A program made the translations under genes and the position numbers. The notes beneath the pieces are model-generated. The model was not told where the DNA came from. It did no database searches and saw only the letters and a list, made by a program, of their open reading frames with translations. DNA of 64,000 bases from Branchipolynoe longqiensis (Eukaryota; Annelida; Polychaeta; Phyllodocida; Polynoidae), in assembly GCA_030323885.1 (NCBI GenBank), contig CM059189.1:42933428-42997427 (forward strand), given 5' to 3'. Shown one piece after another: positions 10,188-22,100 of the stretch (position 1 is its first letter; each line of letters starts with the position of its first letter).

Positions 10188-10955
10188 AAGAGAAGGACGG
10201 TCCAAACATGTGCTCCAACCACTATCAAATGCACAGGTACCTGTTAGGTTGCTTGCTTGTGGGGTTGTTCGTAACCTTACGACGGTTACCGGCTGCAGAA
10301 CTGCAGCAATATAGAAAGGCACCGATAAATCGGTCCGATCTTTGGTTGAAGATTAATCTTCAGTAGGGATGGTTGTAGAAGCTGGGGGATGTCTTTACAA
10401 CATTCAAAACGGCGAAGCGTTGGGGCGGCCCCAAATCTCTCCGGTCCGGCGGTAGCAGAGCACTCGTATCTAGTAGACAGCAGCGAGGGTTTAGGAGGAA
10501 GGCAAGGCAAAGGGGGGTCAAGTGGTTCCAACAACGAGAACAAGATAAGGTAGAGGGCCCCAGCCAAGCACACAACTCCTCTGGTCAGGGGGAGAAGTAT
10601 GCCTGGGAGAAATAGAAAGGGTAGAGTCTAGGAAAGAGAAATGAGGAGAGTTGAGTCAAAGGACCGTGTCTATTTGCTCTATGGTGACCATCCAGCGAGC
10701 TAAAGACATGGACAGAGTAAGGGTAGAAATGCTAGCGGGCTCCCCCTCCTGGAACTCTTTTCAGACATATCAAGGAGGAGCAAGGCCAGCGGAGAGGAGA
10801 TAGAAGGAGGTGTGGACGAAGTGCAGTCCGGATAGCAAGTGAACCTGTTAGGAAGCAGTCTCCATATGATATATGAGGAAATGGGACGGTCCAAACATGT
10901 CAGACAGTCCAAACATTTGTTCTAACCACTATGAAAGCAACTACCTGTTAGGTGC
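10188..10955 (+). repeat. Unit of about 700 bp bounded by short direct repeats
   Basis: The left border (10195-10250) and right border (10880-10950) share GGACGGTCCAAACATGT, AACCACTAT and TACCTGTTAGG in the same order. The interior is GC-richer than its surroundings and has no recognisable coding region. It could be a degraded element with terminal direct repeats. Confidence 0.5.
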
Positions 10956-11182
10956 TTAAGCCGCCTCAACTAAACCAGATGTGTTCACACATGCCACTTA
11001 GGCCGACTCAAGCTAGTTCGCCTCATCTAATCTACCTCGCGAAGCGGTTTACTTGAGGCGAACTAGTTGAGTCGACTCAGCCCTAATTTGCCTGAGAGGA
11101 GCATTCACACACGCGATCTGAGTCAACTTAGATGAAGCGAACTAGTTGGGGCGACTTAAGGCCCATGTGTGAATGGGGCTTA
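10956..11182. mobile_element. Foldback MITE with word-repeat interior (ACTCAG/GGCGAAC)
   Basis: The ends resemble inverted copies of TTAAGCCCCATTCACACATG. The interior repeats variants of GGCGAACTAGTTGAGTCGAC on both strands. It is similar in design to 45735-46356, 55786-56864 and 62203-62765. Confidence 0.65.
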
Positions 11183-12197
11183 ATTGTGGTAAATTATATA
11201 ATTCATATTGAGCCCTGTTCTCAACATTTTCATGCACGATGAAAATGACGTCAAAGTGTACTATTACTACTAATGTAGGGAAAATTTACTTCAACTTCAA
11301 AAAGCTACAGTTCTGTCAATTCTTTATGGATTTTGACAAAGACGGAAACTTGTGCCCTTCAAAATAGCAGCAGATTCACAACAATTTGAGCAGAGATAAA
11401 CCCCCAAATCTACATTTTTGTGTGCCATGAAAACATCACAAATTTAGCGTGACCAGATAACACCTTACTGTGCTTACACGATGGCCGATGTGCACACAAA
11501 TTTCTAAGTAATGTCTGTAGCGACTAACCTAATGAACACAAATAAACAATATAGGTATCAAATGAAAGATAAATATTTATATTTTTCAGGCGCTAGAATG
11601 ATTTTTGATTTTTTTAAAACCTATTTTAGGCTTTTTTTCAGCAGTGGCTAACTTCAACAGTTTGTAAAACCATGATTTTTTTCTCCACAAAGTACTACAA
11701 ACTGTTCCAAGACGTAAACAAGGTTGTGATTGGTCAATTCTGATGTCATCCTTTATGGAAAATCATTTGCATAGGATATGTGAATGGATTTCAAAGAGCA
11801 CCACTGAATATAAGTACACAGAAACCAGGTCACAGAGTTCAATGCAGTAGTGAAAACAGCTATACTGCAGCGCCCCACACAGGAATTGATGTACCTAACT
11901 TGAATCTCCCGCCCCCCCCCAAATACCCTAAATGCAGCAAATTCTTGATTTATTAACAAGATTTTATATTCTTTTAATATTTTTGTATGCAGTACCGTAG
12001 TCGGAAAACGGTATTCAACATAGAAACATGCGCAGCATATTTACTATGCCTATTTCAAATTTTAAAACATTTTTAATGATGTTTCCCCCCTCCTGTGTAT
12101 TCACTTCCCTTATACCTTTAGGATCATAGAACATTACTGATCTATTTAACACCACCTATTTAGCACTTTCAAGACCTTCATCAATATGAATTTAGCA
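11183..12197. other. Unassigned AT-rich stretch upstream of SHPRH
   Basis: No gene, promoter box or CpG island could be supported. An upstream non-coding exon of SHPRH may exist somewhere before 12394, because the first coding exon begins after an acceptor-like site. Confidence 0.4.
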
Positions 12198-12255
12198 TGA
12201 GAGTGAATGTAGCCACCCAGCGGGTAATGGCTGAACTACACGGCATCCTGCACCA
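12198..12255 (+). pseudogene. Partial duplicate of the end of SHPRH coding exon 1
   Basis: Positions 12198-12246 (with GTAGCCACCCAGCGGGTAAT and GGCTGAACTACACGG) match 13117-13163 with about two differences. The match stops before the splice donor. The following bases (ACCCGGAAGACCAGTG) match the LINE tail at about 54255, so a LINE-type event may have carried it. Confidence 0.8.
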
Positions 12256-12340
12256 GGATTACCCGGAAGACCAGTGTCACGGCAATGACAAAAGATTTAT
12301 ATATATGAATAAAATTCATTTACCAACACAAAATTAGTCC
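12256..12340 (+). mobile_element. LINE 3'-tail fragment
   Basis: CCGGAAGACCAGTG followed by ATGAATAAA and TTTACCAACA matches the 3' end of the LINE at 53340-54330. No coding sequence is kept. Confidence 0.6.
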
Positions 12341-12428
12341 AGTTTTAAGAATAAAGAGTATGTATCATATTCAAACTTTGAATTGTAATTTCAGACCCCA
12401 CTCCTCCGTCGCCCCAGGAATTGCCTTG

Positions 12429-12443
12429 ATGCCACAATCATGA
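12429..12443 (+). promoter_or_regulatory. Minimal uORF overlapping the SHPRH start codon
   Basis: An ATG at 12429 opens a four-codon frame (M-P-Q-S) whose TGA at 12441-12443 overlaps the SHPRH ATG at 12440-12442 as ATGA. This would allow termination-reinitiation control if the region is in the mature mRNA. The acceptor-like TTTCAG at 12389-12394 suggests an exon start at 12395. Confidence 0.5.
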
Positions 12444-13175
12444 GTCGGAAGCGGAAGTGTGTCCCTACCAGGCTGGATGATGCGAAGCAGCAGCGTCTGG
12501 CCTGGAACATGCGCGATGTTACTGCGCATGGCCTAAAGGTCATTCCGGACGCTGATCCTTCACTAGAACAGGAAGCTGCAGACGCCCAGAGTGGCGGGAC
12601 TAGTTCTGCCAGCAAACCAGGTCTACCACACGAAGAGAAGAATGTTGAGGAATGCCAGCGTATGGTAGCCCTCATTAATCAAAGTGAATTCTGCGTCCCT
12701 GTGAGACGAAGGGTGCTTTTTAAGGAGACCGAGTGGCATTGTGTGTTGGGGACTTTCCATGTAGAGGTCCCAACACCAAATGCGGGCACTCACCCAAAAC
12801 TGCCCAAAGCGCTACCCGATATGGATTTCTGGCTCTATACAAGCTCAACTCCTGATAAGCAACTAATCTACTTTGAAAGCGAAGACGCTAATAATGACGA
12901 TGCAACTTGGATGACTGGGGTGGATGGGAAGAGAGTAATGTACTTTGTGGCATCAGTTGACGTGCCGTGGCAGTTCCTGGATGCATTGAAGTGGAAGGGG
13001 TTCCCTTTGCAGCTTGGTGCTTATACTGCAGCAATAGGGAGATTTGAACTGATGGTGCTGGGTACAGAGATGATACTGATGCAGCTGCAGTTCAGTAGCG
13101 AGGCTGTGCGTAGCAAGAGAGTGAGTGTAGCCACCCAGCGGGTAATGGCTGAACTACACGGTATACAGCACAAGG
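12440..13175 (+). CDS. SHPRH: SHPRH exon 1 (N-terminus)
   Basis: It starts MSRKRK, and KQQRLAWNM matches the conserved start of SHPRH. No known domain follows. The exon ends at CAAGG|GTGAGT, phase 1. The ATG is the first in frame after an acceptor-like site. Confidence 0.9.
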
Positions 13176-16100
13176 GTGAGTCCAGTTTTACGTTAATTTA
13201 TTTGTTGGTGAAAGAAATCTGTTAACACTAATCAATTGATATAAATAATGTATTGTGTGTTTATAAAGATTTAAAAAGAAAAGCATTTGCATAGGCATAC
13301 ATCCAATGTAAATTGTTTTTCCAAATTAGAATGTGACGAGAAGGTGGTCGGTGTTAAGCCTGACGTGGGAGAGTTCTACGCGGCCATCAAGGCTAGGCAT
13401 GCTGAGGAGACGGTGCACACCGAGGTGAATGTGCAGCACCCGAACCTGCGGCCCCGCCTCCGCGAGTACCAGAAGGACGCAGTCGTCTGGATGCTGCAGC
13501 GGGAGCGGCGCATGCGCACTGCGAAACCAGGTCAGCATCTGCAGCTTGGTATTGGATATAACATGAAGTACAGTGCCAGATTTACCTATTGGCTTGACAG
13601 GCTGGAGCTGGTTGGTTGGTTGGTTGTTTTACGTTCTAGCAACATCTTAGGTCATATCAAGTTCGAACCCTGGTCCAGTCAAAGCAATGACTTAAAAATT
13701 GATACTTTTCGCTTCCTAGCTAGGTGCTCGGCATTATGATGATAGGATAAGGACTGGTTAGCTCAGTGTCAGGATAATGTGACTGAGTGGGATATCAGGG
13801 CTTGGTGCTGGCAGCCTGGTCTAAATCAGTGGGGCAGCACTATAAAGTTGCCATGAGTGTGTACTGTCACAAGTCGGTACCCGTCCTGATATGACCTTAG
13901 ATGTTGCCAGGACGTAAAACTCGACCGACCGACCAACCAACCAACCACACAATTGTGTGGGTTGTGGCCCAGTGCGTATGCTCCACGGAAAAGGTCTATA
14001 TTATAACTTTTTTTCTCTCTCTCACAATGACAGCCTCGAATGAGCTTCACTGTTTGTACGAGGAGGTACATACCCAGGATGGACAGGTTCTCTACTACAA
14101 CAAGTATGCCGGCTAGTAAGTGTTTCTGATACTATAACCCAGCATGACAATTCTAGGTGATTCTTTTTACAGTAATAAACATAGCTTCTTTAACTTCTTT
14201 AAAGACAGCAGATGATGCATAGGTTCAAAGGAGGCTACGTAGGCCTTTACCCTTTCAGTTGTGTCGCTATGTTCTTCCCTGTACATGGCCAAGGTCTTCC
14301 TTTTTGTTTCCTTTCTTTCTCTGAATCATGTATTCCCACCTGACCCTGTTGCTTTTGGGCCGTCTAAATGACAATATATAACAATTGACCGATCCGACAC
14401 TTGCGGGACACCACCATTGAGTGCAACTAGCCTAACTTTCAAATATAGTCGTGGTCAGTGGTGAGAGATCTTTGATTGCACTAAATGCAGAGTGAACCAC
14501 TGGAGGTGCGGAAAGAATCGCCAGCACAGCTGCAAATGTAATTACCGACAAGCCTTTCCCATAAACTTGTAGAATCTAATGCTCGGATCTGTGGCTGTGT
14601 ATGTAGGCTATGAGGAAACAATACAGACAAGAGAAAGAAAGAAAGAGAGCAAAGAATAATAAGAGAGAAGAGAGTCCAGCCCTCTGGTTTATTGCTTATA
14701 TATTACATGGGTTCATTGTAGAGTATCACCCCACCTCCTTCCCCAATGGGAATTGAGCATTCTTGGCCCTACCAATAGGGATCCAGAATTCCTGGTCTCC
14801 ATGGACACCAGTGGTCTTCCCACCACCTCTGCGCCTGGCCCTTGGGGCCTTCCGCACCTCACCAGTTCAGAGCCTTTATGTCGGAGCCAATGAACCATCA
14901 CTTAACAACAGGAGAATCAAACTGGCCATGCAATATGTAGTCAAGATAAAAACTAATGCATTGAATCCTGCACACAATTGTCTGTTCGAGCAACATGACA
15001 AATCCAGGTATGAAGCCATGCCGAATTACATCCGGCCACTGATGCTCCGAAGGAAACCTCATTTGGAGGCCTTGGGCGTGGATTTGGATGTGTTGGAGGA
15101 TGCCAAAGTCCCAGAACATCCCCCGTGATCTTTGAGAAAGCCATCGGTTATCCTCCCACTCACGGAACTGAGGAAGTCTGGGACACATCCACTGGAGTAC
15201 CAAGGACTGCATGCAGAGATTCAAGGCCAGTTTGCAGACCACCTCTCCATATACACTGATGGTTCGAAAGACCAAAGCCGGGTAGCTGCTGCGGCAGTCT
15301 GCCGACGGGAAAAATTTGGTGTACGTTTGCCCGATCAGAGCTCGATTTTCACTGCAGAAGCCCGAGCACTCCTTCTCGCTTTGGAGTGTATCGAGGTATC
15401 CAACCACACTAACTATGTTATATACAGTGATTCGTTCTCTTGCCTCCTGGCTGTTGCTGGACTGAAAACGAATCACCCTATTCTAGCAACGGTCATTTAT
15501 AAAATGAACCAACTGACAACGGATGGGTATGACATCCACCTGTGCTGGGTGCCTGGCCATGCCGGCATACAAGGAAACGAACGAGCTGATCGGGCTGCGA
15601 AGAAGGCCCTGAACTGTGATCTTGAACCGTGTCTGATCCCTCACTCTGATCTGAAACCACTAATAGCCACCCACATAAAATCCAAATGGCAACATGAGTG
15701 GGATGAAAACATTAATAAACTTAAAGAAATTGAACCATCTGTGGGAAAGCCACCACAGACTCATGCGGGAGGTCGGCGGGACCAAGTGGTCCTTAGCCGC
15801 TGCCGTATTGGCCACTCGTGGCTTACACATGCTTTTCTGCTCAAGGGGGAACCTCCCCCTGAATGTATTGGGTGTCAGTCCCCGCTGACACTCAAACACA
15901 TTTTACTAAGTTGCGTTGATTTTTTGGCCCTGCGCCAACGGTTCTACACTGCAGACAGTATGCATGACCTTTTTACTAAGGTAAAACAGGAAAACATTTT
16001 AGCCTTTTTGAGGGCAGCTGGACTGTACCACCTCATATAGTTTACTAAATAGATTCTATCAATTATTAATAAAACTTTTCTTTTTCTATGGGAATTTGTT

Positions 16101-19100
16101 TCCCTTGACCACAAATATATGATTGTGAGCTTTCTAATTTAATGAGTGTCTATTGGCACATAACTGATTGTCTCTTTTTACATGTAAAGGCGATGGTTTG
16201 AACAAAAAACAAACATTTCTCGCCGTGAATATGGCCTACGCTGCCGACACGGCGTAAAGCAACCACCAATCAATCAATCAATCCCACCACATCTAGCTGT
16301 ATGGTCCCATGGCCACCACCAACCTTGACCTTTTGCGTGTGGTGACCCCTACCCCAGCAGAAGGCCTAGGGCCTGAGTGCAATCACACCCAGACCTGCCA
16401 GCACCACTATGTCTATTTACATCCCACTCAGGCACCACCAACCCATATATACACATATGCGCCTGGTCACGTACACCGATCAGTAATAGAACATTTGCAG
16501 TCCCCCTTGCTGAGTATCGGAATATTTTACACACTGCTGAGAGATTGCTATAATTTTCACCCTAGCCTAGAGGTTTCTTAGTCGATACGACTAGCAAAGG
16601 CGTCAAAACCGTACTCCAAGACGTTACAGCAGTGACTAGTCTTAACGAAGATCGGCTGCCAGTAAAATTCTGTTTCCATAGTGAGCGAATGCTTCTAAGT
16701 TGTGTGTACTAGCTACCCTGGCAAGGCGTCAAGACTTATCCTGGTACCTAGGCATTGTCTCCAACGTCGTGAAAGCCTTAACACTGGCTATTCGTCCCAC
16801 CATTACGCGGGAATGCTAAGCATACGTAAGAAATTATCCTGGTACACCAGCACGGTGTCCAGCGTCATGAATTACTCATGTTACTAGCAACATGCACAAT
16901 TTTCACCATCCATGTCAGGAATCTTTTTCTATCCTTGTTTGGAAATACACGAAAACATATTGGAATAACATGTTCCCTACTTTATGCACTTTTGCATTGA
17001 GGCACAACAGCAAACCATGGCATTGCAAGGATATGTTGGGAAACTAACCTCGTTTTTGAATCAAGGTGGCGCGAGTGTGGGATCGGTCAATGACTAACTA
17101 GGCATATTGACTCGCCTTAGACCTTCCATAGTAATCATTTGCCATGACTGTGCCTAGACTCTTACTAAGTCAACTACCGCCCAGCGCCACGATTGGGGCT
17201 CCAGTGACTGACTTCTCAATCTCTGGGTCTAAAGGCTCTATATATTTGGATTGAAATTATCTATAATTAAGATTCATAAGCAGTTGGCAGCATATTTATT
17301 TCACATTATTTGAAAAAATATATTGTATCAGGTGGGTGTTATTAAATACCTGGAGTTAAAGCTGCATCGTTTGATGAAAGCATTACATTTTTTTAAAGCA
17401 AAACAATTATCTAGATTTAATTATATATAACCAACTTAGATTAGATACTAGTGCAGTTTCGGACCGGGCGGTGGCCGAATCGGTAGAGCACAGGCCTCGC
17501 ATGCGGAAGATCAGGAATTTGCAAGTTGGGTTCCCAGTCGAGTCAAACCAATTGATACCTGTCGCTTCCTAGCCTGGTGCTCGGCATTATTAGGATATGG
17601 CAAGGGCTGGTTAGCTCGGTGTCAGGATAATGTGACTGAGTGGGATATCGGGTCATGGTGCCGGCAGCCTGATTTCCCAATGGGGCATCACTATAAAATC
17701 GCCATGAGTGCATACTGTCACAAGTCGGTACCCATCCTGATATGACCTTAGTCCAGTCTTAGGACATAAAACAACAACATACAAACAAAATACAAAAAAT
17801 TAAGCATTTGGTGTTGTATAAAAGGGAATACTAAGTCAATCTAATAGAACATGTTACTGCAGAAGGCTATGGTGTCCGAATTTTAATGTGCACGCCAACA
17901 TTAATTTGGCATGTTTTCTCTTTAAATACCACCAAAGTTAGCAATTAAAAATAAAATAACTTCAAACTAAAGCAAGGTAGATTATAAGGATATATCTATA
18001 TTTTTTTTTAAGACAAAAGAAAAAGACACTCAAAACTATGGAAATGTGCAACTTTAATATGAAGATAAATGGAGTCAGGTGCTTTTCGAATATATATTGG
18101 AAAGGCTGGCACAGACAATTAGGATTTGAAAGTCAATTGGATGGCTGAGCATCGTCAAATGCTCTTTAAAGTTGCATAGTCCGATAAAAACATCAAATTT
18201 TCAAAAGCAAAACACTTATCTTGATTTGAAACTACATATCTAACTTGAATACTGGTGCATTATTCAAGTAGTTGTTGTTACATAGAAGGGCACACTAAGT
18301 CAATTTAAGAGGACCCGTTAATGCTGAATACTATGGAGTCAGAGTTTAGGCAAGCATGTCAAAATTAATTTGGCATGTTTACAATTGAAATATCTCCTAA
18401 GTTTGTCATTTTAAAGCTACGTTACTTCAAACTAAAGTAATGTAGATTATAAAGATCAACCTAATGTTTATCTCAGAAAATGACAGAAACTCAAAACCAT
18501 CGGAATATGCAACTTTTGCAAATACCTTTTAGAATAATTGATTATGTAACGATTAGTAATTAGGTCAAACAAATAAAGAAAAATGGTGATCGTCCCCGCC
18601 CGTGCCTGCCCCTGATTAAAAAAATTAATTTTATTTTTTGAAAACTAAAATGCATCGGGTTAAGAACAATTCACCTTTCGTATCCATTTTTAAGTCTGGT
18701 TTGACTCGACCAGGGTTCGAACCCAGGAGTTTGAATCCCACAACCTACCAGAAGGGGAGGCAGACGCTCAACTCATTCGGCCATCACGTATGGTTATGTA
18801 TTATGAGTACGTCAAAAATTAAAATTAAAACTGCCCGCCAGACCTGATTTTTATTTCAAAAGGACGATCACCAATTTAAACAAAAAAATTGGCCTTAATA
18901 GGAATAATTTAAAGCAAATTTAATGGATATATCTTTATGCTCTGGCCATGTCGCCCTCAGTCTGGTTAAGAAGCGGCCGCTTCCAGTGGCGCCCCCTCCC
19001 GGTGGGATTCTCGCCGATGAGATGGGACTAGGTAAGACGGTGGAGGTTCTGGCAGCCGTGATGGCGCACCCCCGTACTGACCTCCCCACCCTGGAGGAAC

Positions 19101-22100
19101 TTCCGGTCATTCTACCTTTTTTCGATCAGGTGAGTAGCGTTCATGTACAGTCAACTCCCGCTCATAGATGGAGAGTCCCACTGATTAAATGCATAGTCCG
19201 ATGGTTTAGAATTTTTGTAATTTTTTTAGATAAATATATTAGGTTGATCGTTATAATACATCTTACTTTTAGTTTGAAGTAACTTTTATTTTAAAAGGCT
19301 AACTTTTGAGATATTCGAAGTGCAAACATGCCAAATTAATTTTGGCAAACATGCCAAAGGTGACAGCAACAGATTCTGATAAATTGACCCAGTATTCCCT
19401 TATATGTGGCAACAAATGCTTTATTAATGAATCGGTATCTTAAGTTTGATATGAAGAATCAAGATTGGGTCAGTGTTTGGGATTTGAAAATTTGATGCTT
19501 ATATCGGACTATGCAGCTTCGAGGAAAATTCTAAATGGAATTCATAGCACGTAGCATTTCTCTTTAAGAAAATTCAAATATATATATTTTTATTGGTTAC
19601 AACTATCATATCGTGTGTTGGAAGCTGATAAAAAAATCAGGTTCCACAATTACACGCCAGTCGATAAGTGGTGCTGATACACAATTCGGACTTGTTGCTT
19701 GCTACTCCACTGTATGCTAGTGCTCGCTGTCGACACTAGGTGGTGCCACCACCCATGGAGCCAGTTGCTTATGTATTTTGTTGATGTTGCCACTTCTTCT
19801 GTGCTCTGCCTGGTCTATGTATTGCCGAGCCCCACACCATATCGCACTGTGTCTGTCAGTGCTCACCTGTGCTTATATACCAATGCTCTACGGATATGAC
19901 CTTAGATGTTGCCACGATGTAAAACTCCAACAACCAACCATATACTATTGCTCTTATGATACCAATGCAATAAATTCTGCAAATTGTGTCACAGCGCCCT
20001 TTGTTGAATTAGTTCTTAAACTACCTCATTCAAGATATTACATTGAAAGTTTGCAGCTTTGAGTTTAAAATATTTCACAGAAACTAAATTATTTTCATTT
20101 CCAAACGCCTTAATATAAATTTGGTATTCGTGAAGACAACATGAATAAGTTGTGATTAGTTTTTCTTTTCTCTCTAGTCTTCCTCAGATGGGGAGGAGGA
20201 AGAACCAGACAAGCCTTGCTTACTGGATAGTGAAATGCCTCTGGTGAAGCCATGCATAGAAACAGCAAGTGTATCGCATAGCAAGACCAACACTAAAGAG
20301 CGGGTTACCAAAAGAGGGTGTGTCCGAAGGGGGCAAAAAACACAGACTGTGGACAGAGAGCGCGCAGACACAAACGAGGCCATCAAAGCCGAAGACAACA
20401 AGAATCTTCTTACAGATGCTGTTGTTGTACGGGCAGACCACCCTTACTGTCAGCACTCGGCACGGGACGCAGCTACTCCAAAGGCGGAGGAAGTTAAGGT
20501 AGAGTGTGTTTCACTGTCTGAACCCAGTTCTAGCACAGAACCAGCTGACACCAGCACAAAGAAAAAGAATGTCCGACGCAGAGGTCCGAAGAAGAAGACT
20601 AAGACGGCGATGATTACCTCTCAATCAAGTCTTGGCACATCTGAAGTTGGCCATTCTGAGAGCGACGTCAGAGCAGAACCGAGTGATGATACAGCTGACG
20701 GAAATGAGGTCATGCCGCTAGAGGGAGCCGCTGGGGACCAGTCCCCGTCCAGGTCAAGCTCCACTCCTGTTCCAGATGATGATGTTGCTTGGACCACACC
20801 GGAGATGCTGAAGCCCAAAAGAAAGCAAAGAGAGCGGAGGAAGCAAGTCGGGTATGTGTTTGTCACGGATGAAGAGGAACATCAGCCGACTGTGGGCTTC
20901 TTTGACGAGTCACCAGTGAAGCCGAAGGCGGTGTTTGAGTGTGTGTGTGGCTTGAAGAGCACCATTGCAGTGGAAGCGGATCTGAAGAGGCGTGTGCAAT
21001 GTCTGGTCTGCGGGCTTTGGCAACATCCAGAGTGTGTCAAGTATGATCTCTCTGACCCCTATAGGGGGCCCTATCTTTGTCCACACTGCCATGTTGTAAC
21101 TGTGAGTACTAGTTCTGTTATTTTATTGCAACAGAATGATATATAGTAGTAACAGTAATAATAAGAGTAATCATAATAGTAACCATAATGATGACACAAT
21201 AACAGCAATAATAAATCTAATAACTATAATAATAAATAAAATTATATTGACAAGTAGAATGTTGTAAGTTTAATCACTATCTCAATTTGTTAACTGACCC
21301 TCATTTGAATAACTTCAGTTGATTTTCATAGTTACCCCGAATTTGAAACTGTTGGAAGTTCCCGAGTAGCCTTCAAAGCATTGTCGCTGTCTGTCTCTCT
21401 CTCACTCTCGCTCTCTCTCATCTCCCTCTCTCCCTCCCTCGGCCGCCCCTTCCACCCATTCCCTCTGACTCTCTCTATCTCTCTCTCTCTCTATATATAT
21501 CTATGTGCTCTATAATCTATTATGGGAATATAAACAAGGACACAACCATCTTCAGTTATGCCTATATTGTTAAATTGCGAACCACAGCTAGTGTATGACA
21601 TTGTTTAGTTCCAGGTTTGGCCACGCGGTGCCACCTGTCAGGGGCTCTGACCTCATATAAGCCAGCTATGTCTGGTCGTTATCGCCTCCCGACCCACTCG
21701 GACGGTCAAATATTTACTATAAAAATGTATACGCTCTTCCTCTGCCTCTGCCTCTCGACCCCATCTCCCCTCCCCTTCTCCCCTCTACTTCTCCATCTCC
21801 ATTTCCATCTCCTCCTTCCCTTCTCCCCTCTCCCTCTCCCTCTCCATCTCCCGCTCTCATCTTCCCCTTCTCTCTCTCTCTCTCTCTGTCTGTCTCTCTG
21901 TCTGAGTGTGTGTGTCTCTCTCTCTCTCTCTCTCACACTCTCTCACACTCTCTCAGCATGCTCGTGTGCTGTTGCTTGGTGCTGACCTCCACTTTTACTT
22001 TGCCCTTCCCGGTTTCTCCCAGACGCCGGTGCCGTCTGGTGCTACTCTCATCATCTCGCCAAACTCCATCTGCCACCAGTGGGAGGACGAGATCAGGAAG

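Noticed and set aside
10128..10912. Small open frames as a gene upstream of SHPRH
   Set aside because: Short frames on both strands without domains, splice support or codon bias.
15132..16040. Host RNase H gene
   Set aside because: It continues an RT thumb, has a LINE 3' UTR and a second truncated copy with target duplication at 44131.
17459..17545. tRNA gene
   Set aside because: A and B boxes are present, but the fold is incomplete and a SINE body follows; the same applies to the heads at 1945, 23222, 30478, 31012, 37796, 41690, 45350, 46470, 55991 and 56305.
19130..20177. Hidden exon with a linker-histone domain
   Set aside because: Phases of exons 4 and 5 fit without it, and the interval shows only MITE and SINE pieces by eye; a profile search would be decisive.
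21706..21985. Open frames rich in RERE or SLSL
   Set aside because: Product of the CT-rich low-complexity tract.
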